NCBI RefSeq assembly: GCF_001625215.2
Contig: NC_030385.2
Location: 1,481,135-1,545,134, forward strand
Length of the DNA: 64,000 nt
Direction: 5' to 3'
Source: Daucus carota subsp. sativus
Taxonomy: Eukaryota > Streptophyta > Magnoliopsida > Apiales > Apiaceae
In this document: positions 10,225-24,178 of the stretch, in pieces
How positions within the stretch are numbered: position 1 is the stretch's first letter
Layout of the letters: every line of letters begins with the position of its first letter
Translations under genes and position numbers: made by a program
The notes under the pieces: model-generated
The model's database searches: none
What the model was told of the DNA's origin: nothing
Seen by the model: the letters and a program-made list of their open reading frames with translations, nothing else

Positions 10225-10384
10225 GGCCGCAAGGTTGGTTCAGCTGGTTAAAGAGGATACTTGTATCCTCTTGCTCACAGGAGGGTGGAGAATGTGTAAT
10301 TATGCCTCTTGGATGAGCTCGTGGTGGGTCCTAGTGCGCACTCGAAAGGTAGCGGCTGCGGGTTCTACGTTAAAATAAAATAAT
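10225..10384 (+). mobile_element. SINE-like element
   Basis: Starts GGCCGCAAGG, with a pol III A-box match TGGTTCAGCTG at 10236-10246, and ends in an A-rich tail (AAAATAAAATAAT). Near-identical direct repeats flank it: AATAACTTTGACG at 10212-10224 and AATAAGTTTGACG at 10385-10397, as expected for target-primed insertion. No good B-box is seen, so the copy is degenerate or only tRNA-derived at its head. Confidence 0.5.
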
Positions 10385-10519
10385 AATAAGTTTGACGATG
10401 AAATTCTTTTCGCCAAAAAATAATCGATATATCAAAAATAGAAAGTAAGATAATTTATTGAAAATATCACATTTCAACCATGCTCTCTCTTTCTTTATAA
10501 TTATTAAATCAGACTTATT

Positions 10520-10757
10520 AATGATTATATTTGTCCAACAAGATTTATAGCAAATGTCATGTCATCGATTATCATATTAAAACAATACATTCTATTTATA
10601 ATAACTCCAAATAATAATAAAATACTATTTTTAAAATATAGTCAATCAATATAGTTGATGCTATCGAATTAAAATATATGACATGTTTAGCAAATTTTAC
10701 ATAATATCTTGGAGGTCCATCGTCATATAGCCAGTCTCATTGGACAATGAGATGTTC
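10520..10757. mobile_element. Degenerate Tourist-like MITE copy
   Basis: The interior matches the right half of 2546-2982 (blocks TTATCATATTAAA, TTCTATTTATAATAA, AAATTTTACATAATATCTTG) and ends TGGACAATGAGATGTTC before TTA, a decayed form of the GTTGGAGATGCTC terminus. The left end is not recognisable. Confidence 0.5.
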
Positions 10758-12080
10758 TTAGCACTTTTGTATTTTCGTTTCATTTTATATATTACAGAGA
10801 TTGTGAAAAAGATCGAGAATATTATTAAAATAGAAGATTTTTTGATTCTCTATGAATTAAAATATAATATATATTATTTTGAATAATCATCATAAACATT
10901 ATGGCTGAAAATACTCTTTGTTATAATATCTATTTAACTATAATATACGTTACTGTACATGGTATCATAACTTTACAAGATAAATTCTAAGAATGATACT
11001 TTACATTGACTAAGACGATGTTGGGATGGTTGGTTAGAATGAGAATCGAAAATGCAAATGATGGTACATGGAAGGGTAAATCAAGAGGCGTGGAAAAAAT
11101 AATTAACTTCAATGAGGTTTCATGCCGCATAAAATTTTGGTAATCGAAACATAATATATGGATATGATGTTTAGATTCTCATTAACCGAGCTTATTAACC
11201 ATGAACCAAACCCTCTAAATTATAAAATATAAATTAATCACCAATGAGGAACTTTACAATCCTCCATATGCGTATAACATTTAAAACAATTACAATATTT
11301 TTTATATTTAGTTTATAGTGTGTGTCATGAATATATATTAACAACTATTTTTTTTACGTGGATGAATTGTATTGATTGAGATTTTTGTGCATAGACAATC
11401 ATTATTGATTAGATTATACAGTAACAAATAGATATCTAAAAAATACTAGTTGTCGTGGCACACTAGAAAATTTGTTATATTTATATTTTTTTTAAAATTT
11501 ACATGTAACCAAAAATCTAGAAAAATGCACATTTACGTTCTTTCGAAATTTATTAAGAATAAAAATATCCGAACATCGGATTTATTAAAGATAAGAAGCG
11601 TGTATAATTTAAAAGAAAATGGAAAAAGGAGAGCGAGGAGTGGCGTTCTTGAGGTCAAACATGATCCAAGTACTTACAAACAAAACGGTGAACATAAAGA
11701 CAAAAGCACAGAAAGCAATAAACAAAACATAATCTACGCAGACCCGCATATACTTACAAGCCTACAATTACAGACACACAATACTTCCTGTCCAAATCAT
11801 TACATACAAAGCATTTCCATCTTTCCACGCTTCTTTCTCCAGCTTAATCCTCTGCTCTCATAAATTTAATGTTCTTTTTACCAAACGGCTTTTTACAGCT
11901 TAAAGTCTTGCTTTTTTATTTTATTTTGACAAGCAGTTTTGGAGGTTTTGTTGTGTAACACCCACCTTGTTTTAAAAGGGTAGGTGAAAAAAAAGAAATA
12001 AGCCCTTTTGTTTTTTTGAGCTTTTATTAGGTGGGTTGGTGTTGGAATTGTATCTGAGATTGAGAATCAAGAATTGGGAG
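10758..12080. other. Intergenic and 5' flank of the aminotransferase
   Basis: No gene seen except the probable 5' UTR just before 12081. Positions 11025-11212 hold a MITE (separate entry). The open frame at 11450-11863 is AT-driven, has no homology-like features and stops before the real gene. Confidence 0.5.
11025..11212. mobile_element. MITE, same family as 44961-45190
   Basis: Begins near TGGGATGGTTGGTTAGAATGA and ends near TTATTAACCATGAACCAAACCC; both ends and the GATTCTCATTAACCGAGC block recur in the element at 44961-45190. Non-coding and diverged; target duplications were not identified. Confidence 0.5.
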
Positions 12081-14664
12081 ATGGGTTCTTATGGGATGCT
12101 TGCTAGGAGGGTTGTGCAGACTGAAACACCTGTTATGGTTCAGGTATAATTTTTAATTCTGTGTATTTTTCCGTCTTGTCTTTGATAAGGTTTGAACTCT
12201 TGGCATCCCGGAAAGGGGGAGGTTGTGTTTTTGTTTGTCTCTTTTATTTAAAACCCCCAATTTTGGTTTTATTTGTGGTTGCAGATACAAGAATTGATCC
12301 GTGGTTCAAAAGATGTGATGTCCCTGGCTCAGGTTTGTTTATTGTCCACAAAGCTACAAACTTTATATATGTAGTTGGGTTTTTCATTAGGAAAGATTGT
12401 ATGTATTAACATTTATATAGGATTAGTCTGTTGAGGCTTATGTGAGTTTGTTATTGACAATGCCTCTGATACCAGTCATATCTGCGGGTTGCAATTGTAA
12501 TATATTCTGAAAGTCGAAAACTTTCACTGTTTGCGCTTTGGAGTGCCAATTAATCATTCGCTTAAGCTAGAAGGTCTTTTACTTATCGGGCTTTTAACTG
12601 CTTAAGATTCTAATCAGAAGGATTGACCACTGGAAGGTCACTGAACCACTTATCTCTGAATAGTGCTAAGTAGGCTCATAATGTACTTGAGGACGGTGTT
12701 CTGCAATCATAATTTTGGTTAGATCAATGTTGATATATATACTCATATACTCATGATTAGAAATAGCAGTTACAATTGTGTTAGACCTGATGCTCGGTGG
12801 TACATTTCCTTAATATGCTATTTCTAAAAGGAACTGATGTCTTGGGCACAAATAAATGTGGAAGATGGGTCCAGTTGATGATTTTTTGTATTGGATTTGT
12901 GTGTTTCTATTATATGCATTATAAGCTGCTATCTATTAGTCTATCACCCTTTTTGCATTTGCGTATGTACTTATTTATTGGGTCTCAGGATGCTGGCAAT
13001 TTCTTACTTTAGAATATTTTATTGTCTAGGGGGTTGTGCATTGGCTACCACCTAAGCCAGCATTAGAAAAAGTGAAAGAGATTGTTTGGGAACCTTCAGT
13101 TAGTCGATATGGTGCGGATGAAGGTCTACCTGAGCTCAGGGAAGCATTGGTTAAAAAGGTTTGCAATTATATACATTTCTTGGTTAGATATATATTTGTG
13201 TATTGTAGAAATTAACCGCTCGGTGGCTTTTTATATTATACGACAAAAACCTTAATTGTATACCATCAAGGTTTATGTTTTATAAAAAGATAGTTGATTT
13301 AGGCTTACCATTTGGTTGTTCTGGTCCGTCGAAATGTCTAAAAAGCTGTTGATTTGTTTTTTTAATTTCTTATGCAGTTGCGTGAAGAAAATCAGCTTTG
13401 CAAATCTTCTGTGATGGTTACTGCTGGTGCGAATCAGGTAATAGCTGGTAGATTTTCATGTTTTATAATGGAATTAGTTCTAAATTACTAAGGAGCATAA
13501 TATCATCAGAAAAGTACCTGTTACCCAGTACCCACTCACAATGTTATTGTGGGAGGACATTCTCTAATATCATCAGAAAAGGAAAGAGAAGAAATGAAAC
13601 ATTTTTCTAGATCTGACTAGCAGATATAAGCAACAAAAAATCGCTCTGCGCACTTCTGGGTAATAAGGTTCTTGCATCCGGTTTTGATATAATTAGGCTT
13701 TATATATTGTGTTGCTTTTTGGTACATTCTTCAAGTCACTAAAAAAGATCATTTTGCACCAAACCTTTTATTTTGAAAACAGTGTATAAGCACAATTTTT
13801 GTCACTAGGAGTCTTCCTTTTCTATATAATTTTTATTCCCTTGTATGTCCTTCCTTCCTCTGTTGTTCAATTAAACCTCTACTTCATATATGCCGATGCA
13901 AGTTTAGTGATAAGCACTAACTTGAAGTGGGACGTTTCGCTGACCTTATGGTTAATAACTTAATACTCCGTGGTTTACATTTTCAGTTCTATCTGCACTG
14001 CTGCTAATACATTATATCTATTAGTGTGTGTAATAAATGTTTTTGGCCTGCTTTCGACTAATCATGCCAAAATCGATCCTGCAGGCATTTGTAAATATCG
14101 TTCTGACATTGTGCGATGCTGGGGATTCTGTAGTTATGTTTGCACCCTATTATTTCAATGCATACATGTCATTCCAGATGACAGGTGTTACTAATATTCT
14201 TGTTGGTCCTGGTAATCCAGAGACGCTTCACCCAGATGCAGGTGAGAAGGTTGATAGCATGTTTATTATGCAATACTCTTAAAACTAGAGCTTCTGAAAA
14301 GCGATTTTAGTGTCAACGAATTTTTAGTTGATTTATGTGTATTAGGGGGTTTTGAATGTTAAATTATCTTCATGGCCTGTCATTTACCTTGTGCATTAGA
14401 CAGCCAGGTTCTTGTTAAATCTGTTTCATAGGGAAGATTTTCATTATTTTATTTCAAGTTATATCTAGTTCCAACTGTAGAGTTCTTAATAATAGTATTT
14501 TACTTAAGTTTCTATGATGTACTTTTGCTTTCATTTTCAGCCCCTCCATACTAGGTTCAGCTTTCCACAATGGAAAGTAAGATCTTGTATTTTAAGGATT
14601 TAGCAGTGTTTTGGCAAATTTTCACTCTTAAGGTGAATGTGTCAGGAGTTTCTATTCTCTTTCC

Positions 14665-14701
<37 letters not shown>

Positions 14702-16782
14702 TATGTCATTGCTGTGTAATCTTCATTAAGGTAGATAATTAAAGGTTGATTCGAGGTTGGAGATACATGAGTTGCAGTTCACCAAGAACATCTTGGTTTA
14801 TATACCTTAGGGTTCCAGATGAATGACATGCTCTCTGTATATTACGTGATTCTTTAATGCATTTTGTGCATATATCATTTAGTTGAGACTTGACATCATA
14901 TAAATATGCAAGTGTGCATAGAGAAATTAAAATTTTTCTGTCAGTAATCTCAAATGGGATGTTTGTGTGTGTATTCTGTCAAGTTTTGTACTTTTGCATG
15001 GGTGTTAAATTGAGTATCTTGTAATACCCAAAATGCTCAATGTTGGTATGAGAGATCTTTCTTCAGTATCATATTTCCTCTCAAAATAGGCAGACGCTCA
15101 CTTTCATAATATCATGCTTATTGTTGTATCTTGGTTTCCAGACTGGTTGAAAAGGATTCTACAGGAAACTAAACCAACACCCAAGCTTGTTACTGTTGTG
15201 AACCCAGGAAACCCATCTGGAACCTACATTCCAGATGCCCTGCTCAAGGTCTGTCTGTCTTCTCATTCTGAAGATCTTTAATCTTGGATTTTTGCCATCT
15301 CAATTCTCTTATGTGTTTTTCTTTTCTTACTCAAGTAGAGGCTATCAGATATCTGCAGAGATGCTGGATCTTGGCTTTTGGTGGATAACACATACGAGTA
15401 AGAATTCTTTTTTGCCAGAAATCTATTCAAAAGTGTATCCTCTTAGTGATACAATTATTATTATTTAACTCTGAGAAGCTAATCTTAATCCATATCGGAA
15501 GATTCAGTCCCATTGCATTCATATAATATGACTAATAGTTCTTTACACCTGAATCATTTATAGTGTGTTATATATGAAAGTTCTAGCAGAATATATAATT
15601 TTCATTATATATTTACATGTTCTTCATTAAAGAAGGCTTACCTATTGCACATTCAGGTACTTTATGTTTGATGGTCGAAAGCACTCATGTGTGGAGGGCA
15701 ATCATATTGTCAACATATTTTCCTTCTCTAAGGCTTATGGCATGATGGGATGGCGTGTTGGATATGTAAGTCATGCTGTTAAAATTTTGAAAGTAATGTG
15801 GTTTTATCAAATGTACCGTCTTCATCTTAATTGGGGATGGTGGAGCTTCAAAAAGTAGTGGATATGCTTACCTAGTTATATCAAATATTGTAATTAATAT
15901 CTCCCAAAATGTAAGAAATTACATCTGTTTGCTGAATTTTGTTTCAGCATTTTGATGTTACTTGAATTACAAGATTAATAAACTGAACCATATCATTCAC
16001 CCTACTAGCTATACGTTTCCTGCTCTTTTCTCTTCAAAAAGTATATTGCACTTCTTGGCCAGTGTGTATACTTGATTAAAGTATTTACAATATATTTTTG
16101 GGTTGTAGTTAATCGGGGTTCGCCTATTAGTCATTTTACTTTTAACATGTACATTTGTAATCTATTAGTGGCCAAAACCTAGTGCTAAAAACCCCTTTTT
16201 GTTCGTCACGCAAATTTGCCTGCTTCACACCTTCTACTGAGAATTTCATCAGTTTTTGTATCAGCATATATGATTATCTTAGATTATGATTTGAGACTAA
16301 TTATAGTGATATATATGTTCATTATGCAGATAGCATATCCTTCGGAAGTAGAAGGATTTGCAGCTCAACTTCTCAAAGTCCAGGACAACATACCCATTTG
16401 TGCTTCTATAATCTCACAACGGCTTGCACTTTTTTCATTAGAAGTGGGACCAGAATGGGTCACTGATCAGGTGAAAGAACTTGTCAAGAATAGAACAATT
16501 ATTCAAGAAGCATTGGCTCCCTTAGGAGAAGGTGCTGTTAAAGGAGGAGAAGGTGCAATATACTTGTGGGCGAAGCTTCCTGAGAAACACACTGAAGATT
16601 TTGAAGTTGTTCGATGGCTAGCTCGAAAACACGGGGTTGTTTTGATTCCAGGAAGTGCGTGTGGTTGTCCTGGACATGTCAGGATCTCATTTGGAGGACT
16701 GCTGGAGAATGACTGCTTGCTTGCTTCAAAAAGGCTCAAGAAAGGATTAGAAGAGCTGGTAACTAGTGGAATGTTGGAGTGA
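12081..16782 (+). CDS. ISS1: Aromatic aminotransferase ISS1/VAS1
   Basis: Class I/II PLP-dependent aminotransferase matching the plant ISS1/VAS1 family, which in Arabidopsis transfers an amino group between methionine and indole-3-pyruvate or other aromatic 2-oxo acids and so restrains auxin and ethylene precursor pools; cytosolic by absence of a targeting peptide. Nine exons, all in phase: 12081-12143, 12285-12332, 13030-13158, 13378-13437, 14085-14241, 15142-15248, 15339-15397, 15657-15765, 16330-16782; 394 residues, about the family length. Visible landmarks: SRYGADEGLPELREAL, VTAGANQ, VVNPGNPSGTY, LVDNTYEYFMFDG, and FSFSKAYGMMGWRVGY, where K233 is the Schiff-base lysine; then KGGEGAIYLWAKLP and VRISFGGL near the end. 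MGSYGMLARR is the family N-terminus. No defect is seen. Introns are ordinary apart from an AC microsatellite. Confidence 0.95.
14667..14697 (+). repeat. (AC)n microsatellite in ISS1 intron 5
   Basis: About fifteen uninterrupted AC units within the intron between the exons ending 14241 and starting 15142. A likely length-polymorphic marker. Confidence 0.95.
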
Positions 16783-18044
16783 TTGTTCGTCCAACAATTA
16801 ACATAGATATTGAAATATATATTCACCAGATTGTGGTACTACAAACTAGTATATTGCTATTTCATAAACTGCTGTTACTGCAGAAATCTATTCGGAAAGG
16901 GAAATACTTCCTGCCGTGTTTTTATAGAGAAAAAAAGAAGCTCCATAAGTAATGTGAGCCCTCTCTATACAACAATTGTGGAATTGTGAACTTGTGAAAA
17001 GATTGGAATTGCTGTCGACTTTTGTGATTCACACCCTTTTGAAGTGAAACTGGGTCTGTTTAGTTTAAACTGCTAGTCTCTAACTGTTATTTAGAATCTG
17101 CTGATGTTGACAGTAATGAAGTGGCTCTTCAAACAGAGGGAAGCAGTGGAGACAATCGAACTAGTGTCTGTCACGATGCAACGTAAGATAGCAGGAAAGA
17201 CATATAACAGGTTTGCGAGCCTTTGCTTCTTAGATCACTATGCAGTACTATTGTTTATACTATTAGACTATTAGAGGGACTGATTCCTGAAGGAATAAGT
17301 TAAAGAGTATATTGTCTTTGACGTCGTTCTTCAGCACAAAAGGCTCGTAGTAAAATTATACGTTAGAATAACGATCATCATGTCATTTTCAGATTTGTTT
17401 TGTATTCACAGATGGTCGTTAAACACCTCTTTGCTATTTCCGTCCGTTCCGTATTTGTCAGATTATAGCAGACAGTAATACTTTGCATAATCTATCCCAG
17501 AGGATCCGATCACCGCGAAGAAAGTTCTATCTTTAGAATGCTAGCAATTCTACCCCAGTTGCTCGCATTAATTTCTTTTCAGTTTTTAGCAGTAAAGATG
17601 GAAAATCTGATTATATCTTCAAAGAAAATTGTTGCGTCATTTCCTTTCCCTTCTGAAATAAACCAACTCCGCGGAGTTTGGCCGGTCAAGAGAGTTAAGA
17701 TGTACGCAATTTCACTTATTTATTCTGAAACGACACTAGACCATTTCAATTCCGAAAATGAAACTGAGATATACACAATTTCGCTCTTGTAGAATAAAAC
17801 TAGACCGTTCCAAATCCGAAAACAAAAAATATTATGATTTTTAGTAATTTTTCGAGTGGCAGAAATTACAAAAAAGCATCAGCGAAGAACATGTCAGGCC
17901 AATTTGATATGTACGGCATTGTTATTCTTTGATGGACTAACCAACGTTTCCATACCCATTTTTCGTACATTGTGTATTGTAATTGCCATCAATTTTCCTC
18001 AACACTCAAAATTTTAAAATCACCCGGGAACACGAAGCAACGTG
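16783..18044. other. 3' flank of aminotransferase, no further gene seen
   Basis: Contains the 3' UTR after the TGA. At 17700-17825 an imperfect repeat of about 60 bp occurs twice (CAATTTCACTTATTTATTCTG and CAATTTCGCTCTTGTAGAAT versions, each followed by ACTAGACC and CCGAAAA). The short frame at 17538-17792 runs across it and has no protein-like features. Confidence 0.5.
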
Positions 18045-18299
18045 CTTCCTCCGTCTCAATGTACATGTTCCTTTTGACTCTTAGACTAGTCAAATTGACT
18101 AAATTTTGACCGAAATTTATATGTATTATATAATTATAATTTTTTTTAGAAAAAATATCATCGAAAAGTAAATCTAGTATATTTTAATACGTAACTTTTT
18201 GTCATAACAAATAAATATTTTTTAATAGTTGGTCAAAAATTAGTCAATTTTGACTTCTCAAAAAGCAAAATGAACGTGTAAATTGAGACGGAGGGAGTA
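18045..18299. mobile_element. Stowaway-like MITE near EGF-like gene
   Basis: Ends CTTCCTCCGTCTCAATGTAC and ATTGAGACGGAGGGAG with a TA after the right end. Subterminal TTGGTCAAAATTAGTCAATTT and AGTCAAATTGACTAAATTT are inverted. It is the same subfamily as 27168-27424. It ends about 170 bp before the start codon of the next gene and may form part of its upstream region. Confidence 0.75.
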
Positions 18300-18471
18300 T
18301 ATCAATGAACGAAGAGGTCGTTTATCTTGTTTATCTCGAAAACCCGTAATTATAATTCAATTCTTTATTTGAGATTAATGAAAAGACGGGAGATCCATTT
18401 CCCTTTAGGCTTTAGCCGTATAGTATAAATGTAACAACAGCTACGACAATTACTAGCAAGTCTCAGAAGTC

Positions 18472-20159
<1,688 letters not shown>

Positions 20160-21208
20160 ATAAATTCTAGGGAGGTGAAAATAGGCGGCACACATTTTAT
20201 GCCTCGCTAACTTGTATACATTTATTTTTCAGTTATTTTGAAATATAGGTCGTTCACTGATACATATTTTTAAATTTTTGGTCATATAGTCAGAAATCAT
20301 TATTTTAAAGTTCTGAATATAATATTAATCATATATTTAATTAAAAATAATATTAAATTATACGATCAAATTTTTTATAAATTCATGTCAAAAAATTAAG
20401 CATTTTGTATTTCAAACAGAGAATATCTATTTTATTCTTGGTCGACAGAATGTACATCAATTTGACATCGCTTATAATGCATGTAGTTTTGAGCCCTTTG
20501 GGGGCCACACCAACTAAATTTGTGGTACTTGAAGTCTAAATATGTCGATGAGTTTTTTATATCTAATTTTTGTATTCGGGAAAAGGAAAAGAAAACATAT
20601 TTTTTCTAGACAATTACATTACACGTCATCTTTTCTTCGATTTAATTTAAAAATGATATTAAACATACTTCATAGTTCATATATCTCATACATGATATAT
20701 CTCGTTTCGTTAAAATAAATCAAATTAACACAAAATGTGTGTAATTTTTGTTATCTTTTTAATGGAATTGATGTTTTGCCTGCATATTTAAGTAATTACT
20801 CTGCTAAAACTCGGACCTCGGTGCTGGTAGCATGTTATTAACTGATGTTCCAATTATTTCAAAGAAATATGGCATTGCAGGTCGTATGTTAATTTTTTAT
20901 TATTATTATGATACTCTCTAACTCGGCTTGTAAGAGCTCGGGATGTCCAGAGGAGCTGCAACATTAAATGATATCGATATGATACTTTCGTTAATATTTA
21001 TGGAGAGTAAGAGAGAGAGAGAGACGGTTTGGTACGATTTTTAGATGAAGTTGTATTCATAACTGAAAATTTTGATTTTTAAAAATTAAAAATTATAGCC
21101 GGAGGTTCTCTGTGGATTAAGATTAATTTTATATTTTAATCAACAGATTCCGTTGAATCTCGTAACGAATTGATTTGAATCGAGGTTCTATAACTAGTTG
21201 TTCATCAT
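20160..21208. other. Intergenic, no gene seen
   Basis: AT-rich DNA after the EGF-like gene (3' UTR at its left end), with a short GAGAGA run near 21010. No ORF, MITE ends or repeats recognised. The right edge borders the Copia fragment. Confidence 0.5.
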
Positions 21209-21751
21209 TTACGATTCTACTTTACGATGAACATTGCCAATAGACCCCGAAATCATAAGAAAACAACTTAATATCAGTGTTGTCAGGTAGAACAACATCT
21301 TCTGCTGCCACTGTTTGAAGTTCGTTCCGTTGAACTTTTCCGGCCTTTCAGTGTGAGAAGTAGGCACATGAGGCATAGGTGGCACAAAGGGCGCAACAGG
21401 CGCTGTATGCACAGCAGTCCCATTCGGCTGAGGAACATGTCCTGCCGGACAATGTGTAAGTGGAACACTGAACTGACCAAAAATCATCTGTCCCGCAGGA
21501 CCATAGCCCGGAGGCGTAGTCCCAGAACCGTAGCCCGGAGGCGTAGTCCCGAAGCCGAAGCCCGCAGGTGTAGGTCCAGAACCAGAGCCCGCAGGCGTAG
21601 GTCCAGAACCAGATGGCACACCCCCATCTGGATTAACCAGTGCGTTGGGGTTAGCCTGCGACTGCTGCGTCTGACCCCCATCTGGATTAACCAGTGCGTT
21701 GGGATCAACAGCCGTACCGCTCGTGGGGATAGCATTGTTAACATTCTCCAT
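21209..21751 (-). pseudogene. Truncated Copia gag
   Basis: ATG at 21751; 180 residues to a stop at 21209. It opens MENVNNAIPTSG, has two copies of the peptide PNALVNPDGG, then Gly/Ser/Thr/Pro repeats (GSGSGPTPAG-type) and the Copia gag signature ERPEKFNGTNFKQWQQKMLF followed by YLTTL. It is cut off about 20 residues later where a full gag would run for several hundred more, so only the N-terminal part remains. The final residues look like out-of-family sequence created by the break. Confidence 0.65.
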
Positions 21752-22695
21752 TATACTGTGAATCAACACGCAAACAAACCAAATCAGATCAACCACAGAT
21801 GTAAAACAGAATAAAAACTACGCTTTAAGATTGTTATACAATCTGTGCAAAAATCAAAGAGTGTTTATGTGTGCAAAGCGTAGGAGACAGAATCGAAACG
21901 AAGGATATATGTAAGAGAATCCGAGTCCAGTGCGCAACTGTCTCCTTAAAGCGTATTTCGCCCTCACCGTATGTGATGAACGATCGCCTCCCAGGATAAA
22001 ACGGATTAACGATGCGAGAAGCACCTTCGACGAACTAGAACAAGGTTGAAAACTATCACCGACGCGGCTAGGGTTTTGGACGTGAGAGGCTGTGTATTTT
22101 TTCGTGAGTGCAAACCCTAAACTATAATGAATATATATAGGCAATGCAAGACTTGTGCGCTACGCTTTGTAATTAATTAAAACGCGTTAATTAATTTACA
22201 CGGTTATAAATTAAATCCGAAATCAAATCGAATTAATTTAAAACCAAACAATTAATCCGAAAACTAGTCCGTAATTCTTCGGGCCCAGATTTTGCTGCAT
22301 TCGTGTCCGCAGGTCGCACACGCGGAAAAGCCCGAGGCTTGCGAAGCCACGAAATTTCCCTCGAAATCCCACGATTTGCACCCCCCCTGCGCGCACGTAG
22401 GTGGTGGAGCATAACACTAGTAACACATTTGGACACTACCAAAGTGTTTTGCTATATAAAGCCTTTAAAGGCTCTTTATTGAATCTATGTGGGATTCAAG
22501 CTTTTTATTCCAATTTTTCCACTACCAAGGAAACAACTTTGGATCATCATAACTCATCCATTCCTTAGTCGTTTTGAGTGAATAAACATGCATTGGAAAG
22601 CTCTCTCGGAGGAGAACATAATCCAAGCATAACCTGCCACGAGCACGTAGCCGAGCCTCACTCAAATTGGTGCTCAAAATGACAAATTTCCAACA
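21209..22695 (-). mobile_element. 5' fragment of a Copia LTR retrotransposon
   Basis: Reading on the minus strand: a putative LTR starts TGTTGGAAATTTGTC at 22695, has a TATA region (TATATATA near 22135), then a leader and a gag start at 21751. No pol, 3' LTR or canonical primer-binding site (TGGTATCAGAGC) is seen. The element is therefore truncated, and the LTR/leader boundary is not resolved. Confidence 0.6.
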
Positions 22696-22720
22696 CAAAT
22701 ATCACATAAAATATATGATA

Positions 22721-23160
22721 CTTCCTCCCTGTCAAAAAGCTTTTCCCGTTTGAAATGTCGGGACTATTCATGACATGAGACAGAATTACAAATTTACGTC
22801 TAATCTATAAAACTAAATATAGTCATGACTTGTTGGCTTCGTATTTATGAGTATTTTAATACGGTGAAGCTTTATATTGTTTTTTTATTGTGTACCCATG
22901 GGCACATGCTAAGCGCGAAAATTTTTATGTTTTAAACATTTTGACGGGCTCCTATTTCTTTATAATGGTGGACCCCTGCAAATACACCAACCACACCAAT
23001 CAAAATGATCTAAATGCAAAAATTTCCGCCCATAGGCACACACTAGACAAACCCTTTTTATATTTAGTACTAATACGAAACTAAAGATATTAACGATAAA
23101 AAATGTGTGTTGGCAAACATGATAAAAATAAACGAGGAAAGTATTTTGGGACGGAGGGAG
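22721..23160. mobile_element. Stowaway-like MITE carrying a MULE MITE
   Basis: Begins CTTCCTCCCTGTC after TA (22719-22720) and ends TTGGGACGGAGGGAG; the right TA is mutated. The outer sequence matches 5793-6047 in reverse. It is interrupted at about 22880-23056 by an element of the family at 8261-8451. Confidence 0.75.
22880..23056. mobile_element. MULE MITE nested in a Stowaway MITE
   Basis: Ends resemble 8261-8451: left GTGTACCCATGGGCACATGC with TAAGCGCGAAA, right complement GTTTGTCTAGTGTGTGCC. Flanks TTTATATTG (22871-22879) and TTTATATTT (23057-23065) match at 8 of 9 bases, as expected for a 9-bp duplication. The related Stowaway copies have one such site here. Confidence 0.7.
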
Positions 23161-23740
23161 TTGAAAATATCTCATTGTTGATCAAACGTTGTGCGTGGCT
23201 TTTTGAGCTTCACATAAGATCCGATGCGAATTCAAAAGAGTAGTACAAATAAAGGCTCTAGGCGACCTTAATTGAGCATTTTGTTTTATAGAGAAGTGAC
23301 AGGTAATTATTGTATTAGCATGTGATTAGGGTACCATAATTGCCCTACATAGGGACAGAAAATTCCTTGAGCTTAAGATGCGAAATTAGAGAATTTGTTT
23401 GTGTCTATGAGAATTAAGACAAGACGATAGTGCATGTTTAATTGTTTAGGGATATTGTTTGGCTTGGTTAGTTGGTTATGTAAATGTGGAATATTCTCTT
23501 GTCTAATGACAATTAACCTCAAACTTCTTTTCATTTCATTTCTTGTCTCCTTATCAACACTCTTTCCGACACTTTCGCACGTTAAATTATGTACCCGAGC
23601 AACCCCTCGTTGCTTTGTTGAGAGGTGGTGAAATCTGTGAATTTGTCAAATTTACGAAAATAAATTTGTTAAATTTTTTTATAATAATTATATGATTAAT
23701 TGATTAAATTGGTAATTACAGGGATTCTAAAAATCAACTA
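23161..23740. other. Intergenic, no gene seen
   Basis: AT-rich with short random frames only; it lies upstream of the GA3ox promoter MITE. Confidence 0.5.
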
Positions 23741-23979
23741 CCCATATGTTTCTTTAAACTTTGCTCGTTTGAAATGTCGGGACTGTTCATAACATGAGAC
23801 AAATGATTAATTTACGTCAAATCTATAGGACCAAATATAGTCATACGAGTGATCTTGTTGGATTCGTATTACAATAAATACTTTATATTTAATATTAATA
23901 TGAAATATTAACGATAAAAAGTGTGTGTTGACAAACGTATCAAGATAAACACGAAAAGTAATAAGATACGGAGGAAGTA
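23741..23979. mobile_element. Stowaway-like MITE in GA3ox promoter
   Basis: Shares the 5793-6047 / 22721-23160 interior (GAAATGTCGGGACTGTTCAT, ATTTACGTCAAATCTATAGG, ACGATAAAAAGTGTGTGTTG). The right end ATACGGAGGAAG-TA is recognisable; the left end is worn. It stops 42 bp before the TATA box of the next gene. Confidence 0.65.
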
Positions 23980-24021
23980 CTGACGTAGATCCAGTCACTT
24001 TGCCCCCTCTACATCTCACCC

Positions 24022-24029
24022 TATATAAA
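24022..24029 (+). promoter_or_regulatory. TATA box of GA3ox
   Basis: TATATAAA in CACCCTATATAAACCCTCC, about 150 bp upstream of the ATG at 24179, giving a 5' UTR near 120 nt. Confidence 0.6.
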
Positions 24030-24178
24030 CCCTCCGTATCCTATCTAGTTATTTCCTCGTCATAATTTTGTTTAGAATATCCTACCTTCTAGCCAACACT
24101 ATCAGCACCCCAAAATCTTTCAAAACCAAGCAACCAAGTACAAAACCTTCTTTCATTCACACATTCTCAGCTTCCTTC

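Noticed and set aside
11450-11863. 137-codon open frame upstream of the aminotransferase
   Set aside because: AT-biased composition, no domain or start context, and not joined by splice sites to the real gene.
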